Positions 13,940-22,297 of a stretch of DNA of 64,000 nt are shown piece after piece. The notes under the pieces are model-generated. The model searched no databases. It was given only the letters and a program-made list of their open reading frames with translations, and was not told where the DNA came from. Position 1 is the first letter of the stretch; every line of letters begins with the position of its first letter. The translations under genes were made by a program, and so were the position numbers. The DNA comes from Gilvimarinus algae (GTDB lineage Bacteria > Pseudomonadota > Gammaproteobacteria > Pseudomonadales > Cellvibrionaceae): NCBI RefSeq assembly GCF_030518215.1, contig NZ_JAULRT010000062.1, positions 372,001 to 436,000 of the forward strand, in the 5' to 3' direction.

Positions 13940-16900
13940 TCAGAGAGGCTCCAGTACCATAAGAATGTCACCGGCATTGACCGGCTTTCCGGCCGTGCAA
14001 TGCACGGCGCTGATCTTCGCTTTGCGATCCGCTGCGACGGAAAACTCCATTTTCATTGCCTCCACAATCAACAGTGGTTGGTCCTGCTCGACCTCTTGCC
14101 CAGGCTCGACCAATAGCTTCCAGATGTTGCCGCTGATATCCGCGGTTATCGCATGGCCATCGATATCATCCGGGGCCGGCGCGGCTGAGGCGTTTAAGGC
14201 CGCTTCGACTTGTTTGGCTTCATCGTTTTTCCACAGCGCCACTTCTTGATCAAACGCTGTTTGTTGCTTCGCCTGGAACTCTTCAATGCTGGCGGCGTTA
14301 TCTCGCAAAAATTGCTCGTGCTCAGCGATGTCAAACCACGTGTCTTCGATCTCGATATTCAGTCGTCCCTCGCGGAAGGCTTCACGCATTTGGGTCAGCT
14401 TGTCTTCGCTGACCGGGTAGTACCGAATTTGGTCAAAGAAGCGCAAAAACCACGGTTGGCCGTTTTGGAACATGGGGTGTTTTAAGTGTTTGTTCCAAAT
14501 GGGCAAGGTGCGTCCCACCAGCTGATAACCGCCGGGTGAGTCCATGCCGTAGATGCACATATACACTCCACCAATGCCGACGGTGCCTTCGGCGGTGTAA
14601 GTGCGCGCGGGGTTGTATTTGGAGGTCAGTAGTCGGTGGCGCGGGTCAATGGGTACAGCGCAGGGCGCGCTCAGGTAAACATCCCCCAGGCCCAAAATCA
14701 TGTAACTGGCGTTAAACAGTATCTCGCGCACCTCGGCGATTGAGTCCAAGCCGTTAATGCGCCGCATAAACTCGGTGTTGCTGGGTAGCCAGGGAGCCGT
14801 GTCGCGCACCGACTGACGGTACTTAGTCACGGCCTCTAAGGTGGCGGAGTCTTCAAACGCCATGGGTAAATGAATAACCCGGCTGGGAACGCGCATCTGA
14901 TCGACCGGGGGTAAGCGGTGCTCAATGGCCAGCAGCTGCTCTACCAGATCGCGTTGGTGCAGTACGCGGCTGTCGTAATTGACCTGAAGCGAGCGCACGC
15001 CGGGAGACAGCTCAATGATGCCGTCAATGGGCTCGGCTTTTAACGCTTCCATCATGGCGTGCACGCGCAGACGAAAGCGCAGGTCCATCACCAGAGGGCC
15101 GTATTCCATCAGAAGGTATTTGTCGCCAGCCTGGCGGTATACCACTTCGGGGCGCCCCTCCGCTTCGGGCAGAGACGCGAGAATACAGGCGGACAAATCG
15201 TGATCGGGGGCGTGAATGGGAAAATCAGTGGCAGGCGCTGGTGCTGCCAATTGCTCAATTGATTTGTCCTGGGCATGTTCCAGGGCCAATGCAGAATCAA
15301 AGCTTAAGGCTTTAAAGCGCAGTTTATCGCCGGGTTTTACCTGGCCGACTTTCCACAGTTCGGCTTTTACGATGGTTACCGGGCAGACAAAGCCGCCCAG
15401 GCTGGGGCCGTCTTTGGTGAGGATAACGGGCATGTCGCCGGTAAAATTAATCGATCCCACCGCGTACTCGGTGTCGTGAATGTTGGATGGGTGCAGGCCG
15501 GCTTCGCCGCCGTCGCTGCGGGTCCAACTGGGTTTAGGACCGTTTAAGCGAATGCCCAGGCGGTTAGAGTTGTAGTGCACCTCCCAGGCAGTATCAAAGA
15601 AAGTGTCAATCGATTCCTGGGTAAAGAAGTCGGGTGCACCATGGGGGCCATAGATAACGCCGATTTCCCACTCTCGGGGGCCGTCATCGGTCTGTTGCGC
15701 GTAGGCGGGAATGAGCTCCGCCGGGCAGGGCGAGGGTGGGTGCGTGGGGGCGGCCGTAGTGCAGGCGGGCAGGCTTGGGTCTGAAATCCGCAGCATGTCG
15801 GCACCGCGTAGCACGCGACCGGCATGGCCGCCAAACTGACCCAGGGCAAATGTCGAGCGACTTCCCAGGTATTCGGGGACATCAATGCCGCCGCGCACAG
15901 CGATGTAGAGCCGGCAGCCACTGGTGGTTTTTCCGGTTTTTAGGGTTTGCCCTGCCTTCACGTTTACCGGTTGCCACTGCGCGAGTGGTTCGCCATCGAG
16001 CTCAGCCAGCACGCCGCCGCCTGTGAGGGCAATTACCGTGTCGGTGTGAAACTTTAACGTTGGGCCGACAATGGTGCACTCTATTCCTGCGGCACTGTCG
16101 TGGTTGCCGACAATCCGGTTGGCCAAGCGAAACGCGTAATCATCCATGGGGCCCGAGGGCGGTACGCCAATGCTCCAGTAGCCAGCGCGCCCCGGGTAAT
16201 CCTGCACGCTGGTGTAGGTGCCCGGTTGCATCACCTCGATCACCGGCGCTCGATAGGCGAAGCTGGCAAGCTTATTGGTGGCCACATCGGCCTTGGCAAA
16301 GAAATCGGATGCGACAATCTGGCGGAGGTAATCGATGTTTGTGGCAATGCCGGCGATGCGGGTTTCACCTAAGGCCGCGCTTAACTTAGCAATGGCATCG
16401 GCACGGTCGTTTCCTTTGACGATGATTTTGGCAATCATCGGGTCGTAGTGAGGTGATACCTCGGTGCCGGTATCGACCCAGGTGTCCACCCGAGCCCAAT
16501 CGGGGAAGTGCACATCGGTCAGGGTGCCTGGGGAGGGTTGGAAATCCCGCACGGCATCTTCGGCGTAGACCCGCACTTCAATGGCGGCGCCACTGGGTTC
16601 AATGGCTTGGCTTAAGTCCGGTGCCTGACCGGCGGCGGTGAGAATCATCCACTCGACCAGGTCCACGCCGGTGCAGGCTTCGGTAATGGGATGCTCCACT
16701 TGCAGACGGGTGTTGACCTCTAAAAAGTAAAAATCGTCGCGCGCTGGATCGTAAATGTATTCCACTGTGCCTGCCGAGCGGTATTGCACGGCTTCGCCAA
16801 GACTGACTGAGGCGGCCAGCAAGCGTTCGCGGGTGTCGGCGGGTAAGTTGGGTGCGGGGGTCTCTTCTACCACCTTTTGGTTACGCCTTTGCAGCGAGCA

Positions 16901-17581
16901 GTCGCGCTCGCCTAAAGCCAATACCTTGCCTTTGCCATCGCCAAAAATTTGTACCTCGACGTGGCGGGCGTTGTCGACAAAGCGTTCCAAAAAAACGCCG
17001 CTGTCACTAAAAAAATTTTGCCCCAAGCGTTTGACGCTTTCGTAGGCTTGTTCTAGCTCAGCCTCGCTGTCGCAACGGGTCAGTCCAATGCCGCCGCCCC
17101 CAGCGGTGCTTTTTAGCATGACCGGGTAGCCGATTTTGGCGGCCGATGTTTTTGCTTGCGCCAATGAATCCAGTAGCCCGGTGCCGGGAGTCAGTGGCAC
17201 GCCTGCGCGCTCGGCAATGTCTCGCGAGGTGTGTTTTAAGCCAAACTGACGAATCTGATCGGGTGTCGGGCCACAAAAAGCGATGCCGGCCGCCTCGCAC
17301 TGCTCGCAAAAGTCTGCGTTTTCCGAGAGAAAGCCGTAGCCCGGAATAATCGCCTGGGCACCGGTTTGTTGTGCGGCTTTGAGAATTTTGGCGGTGTCCA
17401 GATAGCTTTCTTGAGCGCTTTGCCCGCCCAGGGCGACGGCTTGGTCCGCGGCGCTGACGTGGGCGCTGTTGCGGTCCGCGTCGGAGTATACGGCTACGGA
17501 CTTGATGCCCATGGCTTTTAATGTGCGGGCAATACGAACGGCAATCTCACCGCGGTTGGCTATAAGAACGGTGGTTAACAT
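13940..17581 (-). CDS. Urea carboxylase (biotin-dependent)
   Basis: ATP- and biotin-dependent carboxylation of urea to allophanate in the cytoplasm. The ATG at 17581 is chosen, with GGAG six bases upstream, giving 1213 residues, the normal length; the frame runs 28 codons further. Domains: biotin carboxylase (1-450, with KSTAGGGGIGLT and EVNTRLQVEHPITEAC), carboxyltransferase of two KipI/KipA-like cyclophilin-fold halves (about 470-1110, with VGIGGVYMCIYGMDSPGGYQ), and a C-terminal biotinyl domain with EAMKMEF. It follows allophanate hydrolase by 47 bases. Some family members carboxylate guanidine instead. The adjacent urea transporter and the absence here of carboxyguanidine deiminase (DUF1989) genes favour urea. 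Confidence 0.94.
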   Translation of the reverse strand: MLTTVLIANRGEIAVRIARTLKAMGIKSVAVYSDADRNSAHVSAADQAVALGGQSAQESYLDTAKILKAAQQTGAQAIIPGYGFLSENADFCEQCEAAGIAFCGPTPDQIRQFGLKHTSRDIAERAGVPLTPGTGLLDSLAQAKTSAAKIGYPVMLKSTAGGGGIGLTRCDSEAELEQAYESVKRLGQNFFSDSGVFLERFVDNARHVEVQIFGDGKGKVLALGERDCSLQRRNQKVVEETPAPNLPADTRERLLAASVSLGEAVQYRSAGTVEYIYDPARDDFYFLEVNTRLQVEHPITEACTGVDLVEWMILTAAGQAPDLSQAIEPSGAAIEVRVYAEDAVRDFQPSPGTLTDVHFPDWARVDTWVDTGTEVSPHYDPMIAKIIVKGNDRADAIAKLSAALGETRIAGIATNIDYLRQIVASDFFAKADVATNKLASFAYRAPVIEVMQPGTYTSVQDYPGRAGYWSIGVPPSGPMDDYAFRLANRIVGNHDSAAGIECTIVGPTLKFHTDTVIALTGGGVLAELDGEPLAQWQPVNVKAGQTLKTGKTTSGCRLYIAVRGGIDVPEYLGSRSTFALGQFGGHAGRVLRGADMLRISDPSLPACTTAAPTHPPSPCPAELIPAYAQQTDDGPREWEIGVIYGPHGAPDFFTQESIDTFFDTAWEVHYNSNRLGIRLNGPKPSWTRSDGGEAGLHPSNIHDTEYAVGSINFTGDMPVILTKDGPSLGGFVCPVTIVKAELWKVGQVKPGDKLRFKALSFDSALALEHAQDKSIEQLAAPAPATDFPIHAPDHDLSACILASLPEAEGRPEVVYRQAGDKYLLMEYGPLVMDLRFRLRVHAMMEALKAEPIDGIIELSPGVRSLQVNYDSRVLHQRDLVEQLLAIEHRLPPVDQMRVPSRVIHLPMAFEDSATLEAVTKYRQSVRDTAPWLPSNTEFMRRINGLDSIAEVREILFNASYMILGLGDVYLSAPCAVPIDPRHRLLTSKYNPARTYTAEGTVGIGGVYMCIYGMDSPGGYQLVGRTLPIWNKHLKHPMFQNGQPWFLRFFDQIRYYPVSEDKLTQMREAFREGRLNIEIEDTWFDIAEHEQFLRDNAASIEEFQAKQQTAFDQEVALWKNDEAKQVEAALNASAAPAPDDIDGHAITADISGNIWKLLVEPGQEVEQDQPLLIVEAMKMEFSVAADRKAKISAVHCTAGKPVNAGDILMVLEPL

Positions 17582-17628
17582 TGAAAACTCCGTGTTAGTG
17601 AATTCTTTACAGTGCAATGGAAAAAGGC

Positions 17629-19410
17629 TTAGCTGGCCCGACGCGCATTGATGTAAGCGCGCCAACCGCCGAACTCGGTAATGTCTTCGGCGTCTGTTGT
17701 GGCGAGGCTTTCACAGATAAAGCCCTTGACCTGACGGCCGTCGACCAGCGTGAGTGTGCCAATGCCTAAAGGCGCGGGTATGAGTGCGACGAAGGAGCCA
17801 AACTGATCAATGGGCATATCCCACAGTTCGACAATGATGGGTTTGCCATCCTGCGCTTTTACCAAACCCGGTTTGGGTGGTGTGGTTCCGGGCAGCGCGA
17901 ACAGGCGGTAATCCCCACTGGTGTGAGTGGTCTCCACCAGGCGCGCCTGACGCTCGGTGAGCTGACTGTTCAGAGGCATGCCGGTTAAGTGAGCACCGAC
18001 CACGGCCAGGCGAATGTGACCTTGAGGCGGTGTGTCAGGCGTTGTCGCAGTGGGTAGTGCCAAGCCAGTTGCGCCGCGCGTACCTTTTAGGCTTTGCTGC
18101 CAGCGCTTGCCAAATTCCCCGAGCGAGGTGTCTTGCCAGGCAGCGCCAATCAAAGTGATACCAAAGGGCAGGCCGTCGTCGCGCATACCGGCGGGCAGTG
18201 CCAGGGCGCTGCAGTCGGCCAAATTAACGAAATTGGTCCAGGTGCCCAACTGGCTGTTGACCGCGACTGGATCGGCCTCGACTTCGGCAATGGTGGGCAA
18301 GCGTGGCGCGGTCGGTACCAGCAGAGCGTCAACGGTGGCCATTGATTGCTGAATACTGCGCACGAGCTCGGCGCGTCGGTATTCGGCGCGGTAGGCGTCG
18401 GTTGCGCTAAAATTTTGCGCCTGGTCGATAATGCCGCGCACGACCGGGTTCATTTTATCGGCGTGCTCGTGCATAAATTCACCTACGGCGGCATGGCGCT
18501 CGGCCACCCAGGGTCCGCCATACAGTAGCTGAGCGAGGGTTTGCATGGCGCTAAAGTCCATCGGCACCAGTTCTACACCTTGCTGCTGCAACTGGTTTAG
18601 GGTTTTGCGCCAGGCTTTTTCTTGCTCTGCATCATCGAAGAAGGGCAGGTCGGTGGGAATGCCAAACCGCGGTTGGGTCGGCAACAGGCGCGCCGGGTAG
18701 GGTTGCTTGCGGCTGAAGCCGTCGGCCGGGTCAAAGCCTTCGATAATCCCGGCTACCGCTTCGGCGTCTTCTACGGTCAGGGCAAACACCGAGGTACAAT
18801 CCAGACTTTTGCACGCCGGTACCACGCCGTTAATGCTAAAGCGCCCTTTGGTGGGTTTGAGACCGACAATATTGTTAAAGCCTGCCGGTACGCGGCCCGA
18901 ACCCGCGGTGTCAGTGCCAATGCTAAAAGGCACCAGACCGCGCGCAACGGCCACCGCCGACCCCGAGCTCGAGCCGCCGGACACGTACTCTGGATTAAAA
19001 CTGTTGGGGACGGCGCCGTAGGGAGAACGCGTCCCCACAAGCCCGGTGGCAAATTGATCCAGGTTTGTTTTGGCCAGCAAGATGGCTCCAGCTGCCTTGA
19101 GCCGGGCGACAAGAGTCGCATCTTTGTTGGCGGTGTAGGCAAAGGTCGGGCAGGCGGCGGTGGTGGGCAGGCCGGCCGCATCGATATTGTCTTTTAGTAC
19201 AAAGGGTATGCCGTAAAGAGGTTGCTCGTCAGCGGTGGTGAGCTCATCAATCTGTTGCTGCAGTTCATCGCTGGAGAGTATATAAATCCAGGCGGGATCG
19301 TCAGGATCGAGAGCGCCCCGTAGCGCCTGGAGTGCATCGGCTGCATTGAGTGAATCCGTGTGATAGGCGCGCTGCCATTCGCCGATGGTCCAGCCTAGAG
19401 TGTTAGCCAT
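17629..19410 (-). CDS. atzF: Allophanate hydrolase
   Basis: Hydrolyses allophanate to ammonium and CO2, completing ATP-dependent urea breakdown. The 593-residue protein has an amidase-signature domain (about 1-440) with Lys73 in VLKDNID, the cis-serine in GGSSSGS (near 148) and nucleophile Ser171 in DTAGSGRVPAGF. The C-terminal domain (about 465-590, LPGTTPPKPGL onward) matches the extra domain of AtzF/DUR1,2-type hydrolases, which acts on the carboxylated intermediate. It is first in the leftward regulon, behind a sigma-54 promoter and palindromic operator. The symbol follows the Pseudomonas enzyme; uca/dur names are also used. Confidence 0.93.
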   Translation of the reverse strand: MANTLGWTIGEWQRAYHTDSLNAADALQALRGALDPDDPAWIYILSSDELQQQIDELTTADEQPLYGIPFVLKDNIDAAGLPTTAACPTFAYTANKDATLVARLKAAGAILLAKTNLDQFATGLVGTRSPYGAVPNSFNPEYVSGGSSSGSAVAVARGLVPFSIGTDTAGSGRVPAGFNNIVGLKPTKGRFSINGVVPACKSLDCTSVFALTVEDAEAVAGIIEGFDPADGFSRKQPYPARLLPTQPRFGIPTDLPFFDDAEQEKAWRKTLNQLQQQGVELVPMDFSAMQTLAQLLYGGPWVAERHAAVGEFMHEHADKMNPVVRGIIDQAQNFSATDAYRAEYRRAELVRSIQQSMATVDALLVPTAPRLPTIAEVEADPVAVNSQLGTWTNFVNLADCSALALPAGMRDDGLPFGITLIGAAWQDTSLGEFGKRWQQSLKGTRGATGLALPTATTPDTPPQGHIRLAVVGAHLTGMPLNSQLTERQARLVETTHTSGDYRLFALPGTTPPKPGLVKAQDGKPIIVELWDMPIDQFGSFVALIPAPLGIGTLTLVDGRQVKGFICESLATTDAEDITEFGGWRAYINARRAS

Positions 19411-19425
19411 TTATGCTCCTGTAAA

Positions 19426-19453
19426 AATACCATCTTGTATTCAAGATGGTATT
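19426..19453 (-). promoter_or_regulatory. Perfect palindromic operator before allophanate hydrolase
   Basis: AATACCATCTTG (19426-19437) and CAAGATGGTATT (19442-19453) are exact inverted repeats around a 4-base centre. The inner 18 bases match the site in the GntR leader at 16 of 18 positions. It lies across the expected start of transcription from the adjacent sigma-54 promoter and 16 bases before the ATG. It is the best candidate binding site of the neighbouring GntR regulator. Confidence 0.75.
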
Positions 19454-19454
19454 C

Positions 19455-19470
19455 AGCAGGTTCTATGCCA
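19455..19470 (-). promoter_or_regulatory. Sigma-54 (-24/-12) promoter of the urea catabolic genes
   Basis: On the minus strand TGGCATAGAACCTGCT shows GG and GC ten bases apart. It differs from the promoter at 13785-13800 by one base in 16. The duplicated promoter-operator module indicates joint nitrogen control of catabolism and of regulator/uptake genes. Confidence 0.7.
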
Positions 19471-19644
19471 GCGCAGGATTATTTTCTCAGATCGCGTTGC
19501 AGGCCTTTATGGGCTGATGTTTGGCGTCGACATACGGGATAGCTCTAAAGCGTGAGTTACAACAGCTATTGCCCTAAAACGGTTCTTTGTCAGCTTGGAT
19601 GCGTTAATATTGGGCGTCGAGTTTTTCTGGTCCAGGGAGTGTTG

Positions 19645-20850
19645 ATGAGAAATTGGTGGTCTGTTTACGCCGCTATGCCGGCCAATATCTGGGTGTTATT
19701 TTTTACCTTGGCATTGGTGATGACCGCTGTGCCCTTAATGGTATTGGTCAGCGGTTTGATTGGCGCCGAGCTGGCGCCTACGCCCAACTTGGCAACCTTG
19801 CCGCTGGCGTGCGTGGTGATTGGCACGGCGCTGATGACATTGCCTGCAGCCTTTGTGGTGCGCCTCAAGGGACGCCGCTTTGGCGGCTTTCTCGGTATCG
19901 CCTGCGCGTTTGCCGGAGCCTTGGCGGGCGTGGCGTCCACCGAGTTGGCGAGCTTTGGTTTTTTGTTGCTCGGTTCAGTGTTGATGGGTGTGGGCATGGC
20001 GTTCTTTCAGCAGTTCCGCTTTGCCGCCATTGAGAGCTTGCGCAATCCGGCCGATGCGGGTCCTGCGGTTTCATTGATTATGTTCAGTGGCATTGTCTCT
20101 GCGTTGATTGGCCCGGAGCTCGGCGTCTGGGGGCTTCAATGGCCGGGGTTTGCGAACTACAGTGGCTCGTTTGTGATACTCGCGGGGCTGGTACTCACCG
20201 CTGCGGTCGTTTACAGCCGCTTTAGCAATCCGTTAGGGACGCAGGGCGACGATGGTGGCAGCGTGAGGCCGCTGGGAGAGATTGTGTGCCAGCCTGTGTT
20301 TTTGGTGGCGGTGGCCGCGGCGGCCATTGGCTACGGCGTTATGAGCTTTTTAATGACGTCAACACCCATCAGTATGCACGTGCTCCACGGTCACGCCTTG
20401 GGCGAGGCCAAGTGGGTTATCCAGAGTCATTTGCTGGCGATGTTTATGCCCTCGCTGTTTTCCGGTGTGTTATTGCGGCTCTTCGGTGCCGGCAAATTAA
20501 TGCTGGCTGGCTGCGCGTTGTATTTGGCAGTTTTGCTGATCGCCACGGCGGGGCATGAAGTGGTTCACTACTGGTGGGCGCTGGTATTGCTGGGTATCGG
20601 TTGGAATTTTCTGTTTTTGGCCGGCACCACGTTACTGCCAGCGGCCTATCGCGGTGCGGAGCGGTTTAAAACGCAGGCGGTGAATGATTTTTCCGTGTTT
20701 GCGATTCAGGCGGCGGCGTCTTTGTCGGCCGGCTGGGTGTTGTACCGCTTTGGCTGGGCGCTGCAAGTGTGGTCTTGCCTGGTGCCCGTGCTGGCGCTGC
20801 TGCTGGTGTCGGCGTTTTACGGCTGGAGCCGGTCCGGGCGCAGCGCCTGA
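19645..20850 (+). CDS. MFS transporter, substrate unknown
   Basis: The ATG at 19645 is chosen because GGGAG (19635-19639) lies five bases upstream; the open frame begins 31 codons earlier inside the divergent promoter region. The 401-residue protein has about twelve hydrophobic segments in two halves and an A-loop-like VRLKGRRFGGFLG between segments 2 and 3, typical of major facilitator carriers. It is divergent from the urea catabolic genes and shares their intergenic region (19411-19644), so co-regulation is possible. The substrate cannot be read from the sequence. Confidence 0.85.
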   Translation: MRNWWSVYAAMPANIWVLFFTLALVMTAVPLMVLVSGLIGAELAPTPNLATLPLACVVIGTALMTLPAAFVVRLKGRRFGGFLGIACAFAGALAGVASTELASFGFLLLGSVLMGVGMAFFQQFRFAAIESLRNPADAGPAVSLIMFSGIVSALIGPELGVWGLQWPGFANYSGSFVILAGLVLTAAVVYSRFSNPLGTQGDDGGSVRPLGEIVCQPVFLVAVAAAAIGYGVMSFLMTSTPISMHVLHGHALGEAKWVIQSHLLAMFMPSLFSGVLLRLFGAGKLMLAGCALYLAVLLIATAGHEVVHYWWALVLLGIGWNFLFLAGTTLLPAAYRGAERFKTQAVNDFSVFAIQAAASLSAGWVLYRFGWALQVWSCLVPVLALLLVSAFYGWSRSGRSA

Positions 20851-20862
20851 GTGCGTTGCGGT

Positions 20863-21453
20863 TTAGCGCCGCGGCAGATTGGACAATACATCCTTAACGG
20901 CTGAGTCAATCAGCCGTTGGCGGTCATCGGGCTGATCGCTGGTGATCTTTTGCTGGTAAACCCCCTGCCAGATGGCCTGATTTTTTTCGCGGTCTACCAC
21001 GTCAATATTCAGTGCGCCTGTGTAGGTGATGCGGGTGTTGCCGCCCTCGCGCTCCTGTGGCAGTGGGCCGTAGAGCGATGCCCATGAGTGGTAGTAGCCA
21101 TAGCGGTCCGGGGTGATGGGGATGGCGTTGCTAAAAGACTCCAGTTGATTGTCCACCTCGGCGCGGTAGTTGATAAACAAGTCGCCGCCGCTGGCAACAT
21201 GTTGGTAACCTTTTTTCTCTAGCGCTTCGATGATTGCCCGGTCGAATTGCTCGCGGTAACGGGCGGTAGCGTCATCGTAGAGCAAAAGTTCAGGTGTGTC
21301 GGTCAGCGAAAAGCTTTGATACTGACTAAAGTCAACGGCCTTATTGTAATGCGCCTGCACTTTGGGTGGAGGTGTGGTTTGGCAGGCGGCAAGGGCGAGC
21401 AAACCAAGAGCAGCGCAAAGCAGCGTAAAGTGGCGGCGAATGGCGAACATCAT
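20863..21453 (-). CDS. DUF4136 lipoprotein
   Basis: A 196-residue protein with a lipoprotein signal peptide whose lipobox is LAAC (Cys near 24). The mature part carries the DUF4136 pattern YNKAVDFSQYQSFSL, a central YGYYHSW segment and ALNIDVVDREKNQAIWQG near the C-terminus. Members are envelope lipoproteins of unknown role. It is a paralogue of the next gene upstream and is separated from it by 54 bases, so they probably form an operon. It converges on the MFS gene with a 12-base gap. Confidence 0.85.
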   Translation of the reverse strand: MMFAIRRHFTLLCAALGLLALAACQTTPPPKVQAHYNKAVDFSQYQSFSLTDTPELLLYDDATARYREQFDRAIIEALEKKGYQHVASGGDLFINYRAEVDNQLESFSNAIPITPDRYGYYHSWASLYGPLPQEREGGNTRITYTGALNIDVVDREKNQAIWQGVYQQKITSDQPDDRQRLIDSAVKDVLSNLPRR

Positions 21454-21507
21454 GATCTGAATCCAAAAAAGCGGGAAAGGTCAGGGCGCCAGGGCGGCGC
21501 CCGTCGG

Positions 21508-22113
21508 TTACTTGGCCTCGGCGCTAACGCGGGTGGGATAACGCTCGAAGATCTGGCGCACAGCGGTGTGAATTGCGGCGCGGGGGTTTTCCATGGCCTC
21601 TTCGCTCAACTTGCCCTCGGCAATGCCTTCCCAAATCAGCTGTTCTTCTGCGGCATCCACCACATCGATATTGAGCGTGCCGACTTTATAGTGGCGGGTT
21701 TCGGTGTCTGAGCCGTAGAGCGGAAAGCCCATGTACAGGCCCGAGCGATAGCCGTAGTAACCATAGGAGGCCGTCACTGAGGGAGTGGTGCGGACATCGG
21801 TGCGGTTTTCGGTATTGGAGAAAAAGTTCACCAGAAGGTCGGGGTTGGACTCGGAATAGGTGTAACCCAGCGCCTCCATTTCTTCACGCGCGGCGGCTTT
21901 AAAGTGCGAGGTCACCAGCGTGGAGTAACCGTTTTTATCCGTGCCTAGAGGGTCGACAAAACCAAAAGTTTGGTAGGCGCTGAAATCGGCCGAGCGGTCG
22001 TAATCACTGCGAATGGTCGGGCCGCTGGTGCAGCCTGCCAGCAGCACCAGGGCTGTAAGCAGTGCGAATAAGGGTGTTAACCGGTTGGAATTGGTCTTAC
22101 CAGTGAAAAGCAT
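21508..22113 (-). CDS. DUF4136 lipoprotein (paralogue)
   Basis: A 201-residue protein with lipobox LLAGC. It shares with its neighbour the YDRSADFSAYQTFGF start, a Tyr-rich centre (SYGYYGYRSG) and LNIDVVDAAEEQLIWEG. The two genes look like a tandem duplication that has diverged considerably. The aspartate after the acylated Cys is absent, so outer-membrane sorting is expected by the +2 rule. The function is unknown. Confidence 0.85.
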   Translation of the reverse strand: MLFTGKTNSNRLTPLFALLTALVLLAGCTSGPTIRSDYDRSADFSAYQTFGFVDPLGTDKNGYSTLVTSHFKAAAREEMEALGYTYSESNPDLLVNFFSNTENRTDVRTTPSVTASYGYYGYRSGLYMGFPLYGSDTETRHYKVGTLNIDVVDAAEEQLIWEGIAEGKLSEEAMENPRAAIHTAVRQIFERYPTRVSAEAK

Positions 22114-22217
22114 CGTTGTCTCTCCCTGCGAGAATCAGCGGATTTTGTGTCCTCAGTATAACGGCAATTAAGGCTAATAGGGTTACTTTGCATCGATCCG
22201 CGCCCCGGGAATTTTTG

Positions 22218-22234
22218 TGCGACAATCTGTCGCA
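22218..22234. promoter_or_regulatory. Inverted repeat, possible operator
   Basis: TGCGACA-ATC-TGTCGCA is a perfect 7-bp inverted repeat with a 3-base centre in the divergent region between the DUF4136 pair and the barrel gene, 64 bases before the latter's ATG. The size and spacing suit a dimeric regulator, which cannot be named from the sequence. Confidence 0.45.
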
Positions 22235-22297
22235 ACACTTTCGGCGCACGCTTGCGTACAATCACCGACTTTGTCACAAAACACTGGGAGTTTGAGT

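Noticed and set aside
12759-19644. Guanidine (ykkC) riboswitch near the urea carboxylase genes
   Set aside because: I recognised no ykkC-like leader in the three larger gaps of the regulon; a covariance search would settle it.
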